Source: Candidatus Shapirobacteria bacterium (GTDB lineage: Bacteria > Patescibacteriota > Microgenomatia > UBA12405). Taken from it: 5,575 nt of DNA. Each line of letters starts with the position of its first letter. The first letter of the stretch is position 1. Positions 1-5,524 of this stretch are shown piece by piece. The stretch is taken from the NCBI GenBank assembly GCA_028700345.1, contig JAQVSW010000051.1:1-5575 (forward strand). The letters run 5' to 3'. A program made the position numbers and the translations under genes. The notes beneath the pieces were generated by a model that was given only the letters and a program-made list of their open reading frames with translations, did no database searches and was not told the DNA's origin.

Positions 1-2
1 CC

Positions 3-104
3 ATCTACCTCTTTGATCCCGAGTTCATCCAGTTTATAATACGTCCTTATAACACTGTCGAATAAGGGTTCCACCTGTGAGACAGTGAGCTCACATTTTG
101 TTTT
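3..104 (-). other. Open frame running off the left edge, unidentified
   Basis: Read on the minus strand, 34 codons stay open from just after the EEP gene's TAG stop to the window edge. The translation looks protein-like (for example EPLFDSVIRTYYKLDELG), but there is no ATG in frame; the only possible internal start is a GTG at about residue 11. It is in the same frame as the EEP gene. I do not recognise the family. Its codons use far more third-position G/C than the neighbouring genes, so it may be the end of a transferred or mobile segment, or chance. On the plus strand an alternative short frame covers 3-65 and ends in TAA, so even the strand is uncertain. Confidence 0.2.
45..95. repeat. 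Cluster of interlocking inverted repeats
   Basis: Four inverted repeats crowd into about 50 bp. CCTTAT (45-50) pairs with ATAAGG (62-67). CACTGTC (53-59) pairs with GACAGTG (81-87). TGTGAG (76-81) pairs with CTCACA (90-95). GTGAGCTCAC (85-94) is a perfect 10-bp palindrome. The first two are interleaved, so they could only form together as a pseudoknot, and the last three compete. The cluster lies just downstream of the EEP stop codon and could be a 3' structure of that transcript, the end of a mobile element, or a protein-binding site. There is no U-run typical of an intrinsic terminator. Function unknown. Confidence 0.45.
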
Positions 105-893
105 CTAACAAACCACTTCCATCATCAGTCCAAAATGATCTGATAAGTGAATATTTTTTTTATTAAGTCTATACAAATCTTCCAAAATCAATTCATAACC
201 AATATATTTTAGATCTTTTGAAATTAAAATATAATCAAGTCTCTTGTCTCTTTTAATTTTATAAAAATTTTTTCTTTGACTATTTTCCTTGGAAACAGTA
301 ACCAAATTTTCATCTCTGAGTGGATCATATAAATTTGTTTTCTCATCTAATTCCCTATAAATACTTTCAGTAAATTCAATATTAAAATCACCCGCTACGA
401 TTGTACTTTCTCCTTCCACTTTTAAAGCTTCTAAAAGTTCAGAAAATTGTTTTAATAAAATTTTTCTTTCTTTAGGAGAAACATTTTTATAAAGACTGAC
501 AAGATGAGTATTTACTACTGTCATCTTCTTGCCTTCAATCTCTAACGTAACTTTTTGATAACCCTTTTTAAGCACTCTATCGCTAAGTTGAAGAGAAAAG
601 AGAGTAGCTTGGTTCTTATATTTTTTATATTCACCGCTTACAATTGGAAAACGAGAAGCAAAAAACAATCCGCCCCTATTGATTCTTTTTCCTGGAGTCG
701 TAAAAGTATAGTATCCATTGTTCTCAAAAACTTTGGCAATTCTTTTAACTCTTTTTAAAAAAATCAGTTCTTGAAAACAAATTACATCCGCTTTTAATTT
801 AATTACCTCAGATATTAAATGATTAATCCTAACTGTTCTTTTGGAAGAAAGAGGGGAGTCGAAACAATTTAAGGTAATAACTTTAAGATTCAT
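105..893 (-). CDS. Endonuclease/exonuclease/phosphatase (EEP) family hydrolase
   Basis: Predicted metal-dependent phosphodiesterase of the EEP superfamily (DNase I, exonuclease III and sphingomyelinase fold), about 262 aa from the ATG at 891-893. The full set of fold motifs is visible: LNCFDSP with Asn9, DVICFQEL with metal-binding Glu42, GGLFFASRFPI (74-84), VVNTHL with His130, VAGDFNIEF with Asp169 and Asn171, LDYILIS with Asp220, and a C-terminal LSDHFGL with catalytic Asp252-His253. No signal peptide or membrane segment is seen. Substrate is not decidable: nucleic acid, phosphoinositide or sphingomyelin-type lipids are all hydrolysed by members of the family. The LKKGYQ segment before the His motif is faintly like neutral sphingomyelinases, which is only a hint. 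The start was chosen because the family begins a few residues before the L-N motif; an upstream TTG (918-920) overlaps the -10 box and is unlikely, and a CTG at 900-902 is possible. It is divergent from the holA-like gene. Confidence 0.88.
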   Translation of the reverse strand: MNLKVITLNCFDSPLSSKRTVRINHLISEVIKLKADVICFQELIFLKRVKRIAKVFENNGYYTFTTPGKRINRGGLFFASRFPIVSGEYKKYKNQATLFSLQLSDRVLKKGYQKVTLEIEGKKMTVVNTHLVSLYKNVSPKERKILLKQFSELLEALKVEGESTIVAGDFNIEFTESIYRELDEKTNLYDPLRDENLVTVSKENSQRKNFYKIKRDKRLDYILISKDLKYIGYELILEDLYRLNKKNIHLSDHFGLMMEVVC

Positions 894-908
894 AATTTTC
901 AGAAATTG

Positions 909-914
909 ATTATA
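909..914 (-). promoter_or_regulatory. Promoter -10 box of the EEP gene
   Basis: A perfect TATAAT lies on the minus strand 15 nt before the ATG at 893, giving a leader of only about 8-9 nt with no Shine-Dalgarno sequence. No convincing -35 hexamer is at the right distance. The box ends exactly 6 nt before an in-frame CTG (900-902), matching the leaderless geometry of the other promoters in this window. Confidence 0.5.
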
Positions 915-952
915 AACCAAACCATCAAAATAACATATAAATAAAATTGACT

Positions 953-961
953 TGCTATACT
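953..961 (+). promoter_or_regulatory. Extended -10 promoter of the holA-like gene, probably leaderless
   Basis: TGcTATACT reads as an extended -10 element (TG at 953-954, hexamer 956-961). The hexamer ends 6 nt before the GTG at 968, so transcription would start at or next to the first base of the start codon. No good -35 hexamer is seen 16-18 nt upstream; the TTGACT at 947-952 is only 3 nt away and cannot serve as one. Confidence 0.55.
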
Positions 962-967
962 GTCCTT

Positions 968-1597
968 GTGATCTATATTTTTCACGGCAACCACACTCTC
1001 CAAAGCTATAATGAATTTTCCCAACTTCTAAATAATTATAAATTACATGAAAAATTTCACCAAAGTAGTAAAAATTTAGACATTGATTCTTTTAATCGTT
1101 TTCTCAATACCCCCTCCCTTTTTTCTGAAATAAAAGTCGTTATCATTGAAAATTTATTTTCTCTTCTTAAGGCTCAACTTGATCCTCTAGCAAAATTAAT
1201 AAATTCCCACCCTGATTTTGATTATTTATTTTGGCAAGACAAAAAAATCGATGCCACAAAATTAAAATTATTTCCCAGATCTACTGTAAAATTTTTTGTC
1301 CTACCTGAAGTCTTATTTAGCACTCTCGATTCAATTAAGCCTCAAAACAAAAATGATTTTTCCAAAAAGTATCAAAATTTAATTCTGACACTACCATTTG
1401 AGTTAATCCTTTTTTGGTTTAAAAATCATCTTAGACGTCAACTGACGACCTATTCAAAATTTTCCCCCTCCCTCTTAAGGGAAGCCTATTTAAATTTAAT
1501 TGAGCTCGATTATCGCTCAAAAACTGGAAAACTGCTGCAATCCAAAGAAAATAGTCTTGAAAGAGTCATTCTTTCTCTTATCGACTCAGGGCCCTAA
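968..1597 (+). CDS. Short DNA polymerase III delta subunit (HolA)-like protein
   Basis: Predicted 209-aa protein resembling the clamp-loader delta subunit, which opens the sliding clamp during replication. The likeness is by pattern rather than strong identity: an N-terminal strand and turn VIYIFHGN (1-8), the SLFSEIKVVIIENL segment (50-63) matching the delta 'lFs.kr.viie' strand, a YLFWQDKKID stretch matching 'lv...kKlD', and a C-terminal helix with IELDYRSKTGK (178-188), which is the characteristic 'LleLDlaiKtG' signature of delta domain III. The E. coli protein is about 340 aa, so the middle is much reduced. No Walker A motif is present, as expected for delta. The GTG at 968 is preferred to the upstream TTG at 947 because delta proteins begin with this strand and the -10 box overlaps the longer version. 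The cupin gene begins 19 nt after the stop. A diverged protein of other function cannot be excluded. Confidence 0.65.
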   Translation: MIYIFHGNHTLQSYNEFSQLLNNYKLHEKFHQSSKNLDIDSFNRFLNTPSLFSEIKVVIIENLFSLLKAQLDPLAKLINSHPDFDYLFWQDKKIDATKLKLFPRSTVKFFVLPEVLFSTLDSIKPQNKNDFSKKYQNLILTLPFELILFWFKNHLRRQLTTYSKFSPSLLREAYLNLIELDYRSKTGKLLQSKENSLERVILSLIDSGP

Positions 1598-1601
1598 TTT
1601 C

Positions 1602-1610
1602 TGTTATTAT
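1602..1610 (+). promoter_or_regulatory. Extended -10 promoter of the cupin-ppsA pair, probably leaderless
   Basis: TGtTATTAT lies in the 19-nt gap after the holA-like gene, with the hexamer at 1605-1610 ending exactly 6 nt before the cupin ATG at 1617. There is no Shine-Dalgarno sequence. This predicts a leaderless transcript for the cupin and ppsA, in addition to any read-through from upstream. No clear -35 hexamer is seen. Confidence 0.5.
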
Positions 1611-1616
1611 TTTTAT

Positions 1617-2009
1617 ATGACTGCCCAAATTATCGATAAACCCTGGGGTCGAGAGATCATTCTTAGCACTCCAGATTTACCCTATACTGCCAAAATTCTC
1701 GAAATTAAAGCCGGCAAACGCTTATCTCTTCAATATCACGATCAAAAACTAGAAACTCTCTGCCTTTTTTCCGGAGAGGCTAATATTATTTGGGGTAAAG
1801 ATCAATCAAATCTAATAACTGAAAAAATGATTGATGGTCAAGGCTATACCATTACTCCTGGAACTATCCATCGTTTTCAGGCGATTACTAATTGTCGACT
1901 TTTTGAAGCTTCAACTCCAGAAATTGGCACTACCTATCGTCTCGAGGATGATGCTAATCGAAACGATGAAACTGAGTCAGTTAGAAATTTACCCAACCGT
2001 GGCTACTAA
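1617..2009 (+). CDS. Phosphomannose isomerase-type cupin (single domain)
   Basis: A 130-aa single-domain cupin resembling the C-terminal isomerase domain of type II mannose-6-phosphate isomerase/GDP-mannose pyrophosphorylase proteins. It opens with DKPWGREIIL (7-16), the usual 'kPWG' entry of this group. Cupin motif 1 is LSLQYHDQKLETLCLFSGEA, giving likely metal ligands Gln39, His41 and Glu46; motif 2 is ITPGTIHRF with His85; then STPEIGTTYRLEDD (99-112), matching the 'E(v/a)STPE..d..RleDdygR' ending of the family. The expected reaction is interconversion of fructose-6-phosphate and mannose-6-phosphate, feeding mannose or fucose sugars for the cell surface. The nucleotidyltransferase domain is absent. 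The ATG at 1617 is chosen because it directly precedes the PWG motif; a longer frame from 1500 overlaps the previous gene and is non-homologous in its first 39 codons. Its 3' end overlaps ppsA. Another sugar-phosphate cupin activity remains possible. Confidence 0.82.
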   Translation: MTAQIIDKPWGREIILSTPDLPYTAKILEIKAGKRLSLQYHDQKLETLCLFSGEANIIWGKDQSNLITEKMIDGQGYTITPGTIHRFQAITNCRLFEASTPEIGTTYRLEDDANRNDETESVRNLPNRGY

Positions 2010-4284
2010 TAATCAAAATCTTCTCTGGTTTAAGGATATTCATTTTGAAGACGTCAATCTTGTCGGTGGAAAAGGCGCAAATTTAGGTGAAATGTACAAT
2101 ATTGGTATCCCCGTCCCCAATGGCTTTTGTGTCACTGCTCGGGCCTATTTTAAATTTATCGAAGCTAACAAATTAAAACCAAAAATCAAGGCTCTTCTCG
2201 ACACTATTGACGTTGATGATCCTACACAACTAAATTCTACCTCAGCCAAAATTAGAAAATTAATAAAAGAGGCACCTCTCCCACCAGAAATAGCTATCGA
2301 AATAATGAGCGCTTATAAAAAGCTTTGTAGTTATGCTGGCTTAAAAAATGTTCCTGTAGCCGTCCGTACCTCTGCCACCGCTGAAGACAGTGCTGATGCC
2401 TCATTTGCCGGCCAAGGAGATACTTTTCTTAATGTATTGGGAGAAAGTAATATTGTTACCAAAGTCCGAGCTTGCTGGTCCAGTCTTTTTACCTCACGTT
2501 CTCTTTTTTATCAAGTAAAAAACCATTACGATAACTTTAAAATTGGTGTCGCTGTCCCAGTTCAAAAAATGGTTCAAAGTGAGATTTCTGGAATCGCTTT
2601 TACTTTAAATCCAGTTACCAACAATAAAAAAGAAATTGTCATCGAAACAATTTGGGGTCTAGGAGAATATATCGTGCAGGGGATTGTTACTCCAGATCAA
2701 TATTTAGTAGATAAATCTAATTGGGAAATAAAATTCGAAAATCATGTTCCTCAAAAAATTCAGTTAACCCGTTTTGAAGATAGTAATAAAGAAATTCCTG
2801 TCCCAAAATATAAACAAAATCGATCAAAAATCAACCCTTCCATGGTTATAAAAATAGGTAAACTTGCCCAAAAACTCCATAATCATTACGGCAAAGCTCA
2901 AGATATTGAATTTGCCATTGAAAAAAATAAACTTTATTTTGTCCAAACCAGACCAATCACCACGGTTGATATCAGTCAAAAAAGTCTGCAATCTCAGGAA
3001 AAAATTGACGTTAATCTTAAACCCATTTTAACTGGGGATGCCGCTAGCCCTGGTTCAGGGACTGGCGTGGCCATCATCATAAATAATCCTAAAGAGTTAA
3101 ATCGGGTTCAAAAAGGACAAGTACTAGTTACTGAAATGACTACTCCCGATTTTGTTCCGGCCATGAAAAAAGTCAACGCTATAGTTACCGATAGAGGAGG
3201 CCAAACCTCCCATGCCGCTATTGTCAGTCGTGAACTTGGTGTTCCCTGTGTTGTTGGAACTGAAAAGGGGAGTAAATTAATTAAAGAAGGTGACATTATT
3301 ACCGTTGATGGTACTACCGGTAAAATTTACTCAGGTGACCAAACTCAAAATACCACTAAAACAGAAAAAAAGAGTCAATCAACCCAAAAAACAGCCACCA
3401 AGCTTTATGTCAATTTAGGTGAACCCGAGCTGGCATCCGAAATTAGCAAAAGAAATGTCGATGGTATTGGTCTACTTCGAGCTGAATTTATGATTGCCAA
3501 CATCGGTATTCATCCCAAGCGTATGATTCAGGAAAACAGGCAAAAAGAATACATTCAAAAATTAGCTTCTGGCTTACTTTCTTTTTGTAAAAATTTCAAC
3601 CCCAGACCAGTCATCTACAGGGCTACTGATTTTAAAACCAATGAATATCGCTACCTTAAGTGGGGAAAATTATACGAACCTCAGGAACCCAATCCTCTTC
3701 TCGGATTTCGTGGAGCTACTAGATATATCAATTCACCCGATGTTTTCGAAATGGAGCTTGAGGCTATCAAAATTGTCAGAAATAAATATAATTTAAAAAA
3801 TTTATGGCTAATGATTCCTTTTTGTCGCACTCCCGAGGAACTTGTAAAAGTGAAAAAAATCATTACCGACAATGGTCTTCTAAGAAGCCCTTCGTTTAAA
3901 TTATTTATGATGGCCGAAATTCCCAGCAATGTCATTCTTCTTGATAAATTCATTGATGTTGGTATTGACGGCATTTCTATTGGCAGCAATGACCTTACCA
4001 TGCTGGTCCTCGGTCTTGACCGTGACAACTCCGAAGTAGCTAAAGATTTTAATGAACTTGATCCATCCGTTCTCTGGTCATTAAAGCGTCTTATCGTTAT
4101 AGCTAAAAAACGCGGTATTATGGTTGGTATTTGCGGACAAGCCCCCAGTAATCATCCCGATTTGGTTGAAAAATTAGTTAAATGGGGAATTACCTCAATT
4201 TCCGTTTCCCCAGATGCCATTGATCGAAGTCGAGAAATTATTGCCTGGGCGGAGAATAAAAGACTATCACCACTTCGCCCCTAA
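1999..4284 (+). CDS. ppsA: Phosphoenolpyruvate synthase (pyruvate, water dikinase)
   Basis: Converts pyruvate, ATP and water to PEP, AMP and phosphate, allowing gluconeogenesis from pyruvate. About 761 aa, close to the usual size of 760-800. Domain order is normal. The N-terminal ATP-binding domain (about 8-380) has LVGGKGANLGEM and VRTSATAEDS (122-131) followed by SFAGQ. The swivelling phosphohistidine domain has GGQTSHAAIVSRELG with catalytic His405. A Thr/Lys/Gln-rich linker spans about 448-468. The C-terminal PEP/pyruvate barrel has GLLRAEF (Arg494), GFRGATRYI (Arg571), MAEIPSN (metal-ligand Glu640), SIGSNDLT (Asn664, Asp665) and GICGQAPS with catalytic Cys712. No key residue is missing. 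The length and lack of PPDK-specific insertions favour PEP synthase over pyruvate phosphate dikinase. The start is uncertain: GTG 1999 gives the family-like 21 residues before VGGKGA and an 11-nt overlap with the cupin; ATG 1966 would add 11 residues. The 3' end overlaps rsmI on the other strand. Confidence 0.95.
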   Translation: MATNNQNLLWFKDIHFEDVNLVGGKGANLGEMYNIGIPVPNGFCVTARAYFKFIEANKLKPKIKALLDTIDVDDPTQLNSTSAKIRKLIKEAPLPPEIAIEIMSAYKKLCSYAGLKNVPVAVRTSATAEDSADASFAGQGDTFLNVLGESNIVTKVRACWSSLFTSRSLFYQVKNHYDNFKIGVAVPVQKMVQSEISGIAFTLNPVTNNKKEIVIETIWGLGEYIVQGIVTPDQYLVDKSNWEIKFENHVPQKIQLTRFEDSNKEIPVPKYKQNRSKINPSMVIKIGKLAQKLHNHYGKAQDIEFAIEKNKLYFVQTRPITTVDISQKSLQSQEKIDVNLKPILTGDAASPGSGTGVAIIINNPKELNRVQKGQVLVTEMTTPDFVPAMKKVNAIVTDRGGQTSHAAIVSRELGVPCVVGTEKGSKLIKEGDIITVDGTTGKIYSGDQTQNTTKTEKKSQSTQKTATKLYVNLGEPELASEISKRNVDGIGLLRAEFMIANIGIHPKRMIQENRQKEYIQKLASGLLSFCKNFNPRPVIYRATDFKTNEYRYLKWGKLYEPQEPNPLLGFRGATRYINSPDVFEMELEAIKIVRNKYNLKNLWLMIPFCRTPEELVKVKKIITDNGLLRSPSFKLFMMAEIPSNVILLDKFIDVGIDGISIGSNDLTMLVLGLDRDNSEVAKDFNELDPSVLWSLKRLIVIAKKRGIMVGICGQAPSNHPDLVEKLVKWGITSISVSPDAIDRSREIIAWAENKRLSPLRP
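4238..4284. other. 47-bp convergent coding overlap of ppsA and rsmI
   Basis: The ppsA stop (TAA, 4282-4284) lies inside rsmI, and the rsmI stop (TAA read on the minus strand, 4238-4240) lies inside ppsA. The shared DNA therefore encodes two protein C-termini on opposite strands (ending LSPLRP for PpsA and FYSPPRQ for RsmI). No intergenic terminator exists; neither hairpin nor U-run was found at the junction. Confidence 0.93.
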
Positions 4285-4891
4285 GCTCACCATCCCAATC
4301 ATTTTTTATCTCCTCAAATTTTTTTGTCATTTCTCTAAGAATTTTTATTTCAACTTTTTCCCCATAAACTTGTTTTATTTCCTTAATTAATTTTTCACTT
4401 CGAAGAGGGGACTCATAAATAATTTTTGCTCCCTCAACTGACTTATATTTTTTCAGTATTTTCTTTCTTTCTCCCTCTTTTTTTGGTAAAAATCCCAAGT
4501 AAGAAAATCTTCCCATTGGCAGTCCTGCTAAAATCAAGGCATTAATTAAAGCCGAAGGACCAGGAATTGAGGTATATTTTATATCTAGCTCTTGACATTT
4601 TTTAACTAGAAGCCAGCCCGGATCTGACAAAAGAGGCGTCCCAGCATCAGTCACTAAAGCAATTTCCAGACCTTCTTTTAACATTTCAATTATTTGAGGT
4701 ATCTTTTGTCTTTCTACTTCATCATAAAAAGAAATTAATTTCGGTTTATTGACAATTTTTAATTCATTAAGCAGTATTCCCGTTCTTCTAGTATCTTCAC
4801 ATAATAATATATCAATATTTTCCAATATATCGATAGCCCTCAATGTAATATCTTTCATATTTCCAATTGGTGTTGCGACAATATAGAGCAT
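4238..4891 (-). CDS. rsmI: 16S rRNA (cytidine-1402-2'-O)-methyltransferase RsmI
   Basis: SAM-dependent tetrapyrrole-methylase-fold enzyme that 2'-O-methylates C1402 in the decoding centre of 16S rRNA. The diagnostic motifs run in order: LYIVATPIGNMKDIT (2-16), LLCEDTRRTGILL (29-41), TDAGTPLLSDPGW (81-93), IPGPSALINAL (109-119), LGFLPKK, YESPLR, and REMTKKFEE. At 217 aa it is about 70 residues shorter than the E. coli enzyme (286 aa): the chain ends soon after the GEVVIVFYSP strand, so the small C-terminal helical domain is missing while the catalytic domain is complete. It starts 3 nt after the lexA stop without a Shine-Dalgarno sequence, so it is probably co-transcribed and coupled with lexA. 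Its last 15 codons plus stop overlap the ppsA 3' end in antisense. Confidence 0.95.
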   Translation of the reverse strand: MLYIVATPIGNMKDITLRAIDILENIDILLCEDTRRTGILLNELKIVNKPKLISFYDEVERQKIPQIIEMLKEGLEIALVTDAGTPLLSDPGWLLVKKCQELDIKYTSIPGPSALINALILAGLPMGRFSYLGFLPKKEGERKKILKKYKSVEGAKIIYESPLRSEKLIKEIKQVYGEKVEIKILREMTKKFEEIKNDWDGELRGEVVIVFYSPPRQ

Positions 4892-4894
4892 GTT

Positions 4895-5518
4895 TTAGTT
4901 ATTAAACTGTCTAATTACAGCTACTACTTTCCCTCTAATTTCTACCTCAGTGACATACATTGGACTCATGGTGGAATTGGCTGGTTGCAAACGAACTCGA
5001 GTTGCCTCTTGATAATATCTTTTTAAAGTAGCAAAACCATTTTTAAGAACTGCCACTACAATATCCCCGTTATTAGCCATTTTTTGCTCTTTTACAACTA
5101 CATAGTCACCACTTAAAATTCCATCATCAATCATCGAATCACCCTTGGCCTGGAGGACAAATGATTTATCTCCCGCTTTAATCAAGCTTGATGAGACCAT
5201 TAAGGTGGCATTTGGATCCGGATAAGCTTCAATTGGCTCTCCACAAGCAATAAAACCCAATACGGGAACTTCAATATTGTCATTTGAATTTTTATCATCA
5301 TCATTTTGCAAAAGTTCTATTCCTCTAACCGCTCCCCGGTAACGTCTAATTAAACCTTTTTTTTCTAAAGTTGATAAATGTTCATGAACCGTCGCCAGCG
5401 AAGATAGACCCAAATCTTGGGCTATTTCTGTTAATGTTGGCGCATAGCCATACTTGTCTATAGAACGGGAAATCAAATCTAAAATTTCTTTTTGTCTTTT
5501 ATAAATTATCGCTGGCAT
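4895..5518 (-). CDS. lexA: LexA SOS repressor (S24 family autopeptidase)
   Basis: Transcriptional repressor of DNA-damage genes, inactivated by RecA-stimulated self-cleavage. 207 aa from the ATG at 5516-5518, the normal length. The N-terminal winged helix-turn-helix (about 5-70) has KRQKEILDLI, a YAPTLTEIAQDLGL helix pair and the recognition helix SLATVHEHLSTLEKKGLI, close in style to Gram-positive LexA. After an Asp/Asn-rich hinge (72-82) comes the peptidase domain: scissile site FIACGEP (Cys92-Gly93), nucleophile GDSMIDDG (Ser128) and general-base ATLKRYY (Lys166). All catalytic elements are present; the residue before the scissile bond is Cys instead of the common Ala. The start was moved 7 codons in from the longest frame because LexA proteins start just before KRQ and the -10 box overlaps the longer version. 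It is upstream of rsmI and probably autoregulated. Confidence 0.96.
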   Translation of the reverse strand: MPAIIYKRQKEILDLISRSIDKYGYAPTLTEIAQDLGLSSLATVHEHLSTLEKKGLIRRYRGAVRGIELLQNDDDKNSNDNIEVPVLGFIACGEPIEAYPDPNATLMVSSSLIKAGDKSFVLQAKGDSMIDDGILSGDYVVVKEQKMANNGDIVVAVLKNGFATLKRYYQEATRVRLQPANSTMSPMYVTEVEIRGKVVAVIRQFNN

Positions 5519-5524
5519 AATCAC

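Noticed and set aside
13..40. Plus-strand promoter-like pair TTGATC-N16-TATAAT near the left edge
   Set aside because: It would point antisense into the EEP gene, no start codon follows at a sensible distance, and TATAAT-like hexamers are common by chance in AT-rich DNA.
97..112. Hairpin TTTGTT/AACAAA around the EEP stop codon as a terminator
   Set aside because: The stem is six pairs with only one G-C pair and is not followed by a U-run on the minus strand, so it is too weak to call.
555..758. Plus-strand open frame inside the EEP gene
   Set aside because: It is antisense to a gene with complete family motifs and has no recognisable features of its own.
1500..1616. N-terminal extension of the cupin from an earlier ATG
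   Set aside because: It overlaps the conserved C-terminus of the holA-like gene, has no family likeness, and the -10 box lies inside it.
1831..1998. N-terminal extension of PpsA from 1831
   Set aside because: This part is the cupin gene read in another frame; PEP synthases begin about 20 residues before VGGKGA. ATG 1966 remains a possible alternative start.
3049..3061. Short CCCTG/CAGGG inverted repeat inside ppsA
   Set aside because: It lies in the middle of conserved coding sequence with no U-run, so it is not a terminator.
3108..3296. Minus-strand open frame inside ppsA
   Set aside because: Antisense shadow of the strongly conserved phosphohistidine domain, with no homology visible.
3681..4028. 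Minus-strand 115-codon open frame inside ppsA
   Set aside because: Antisense shadow of the conserved PEP/pyruvate barrel; no promoter, start context or recognisable domain.
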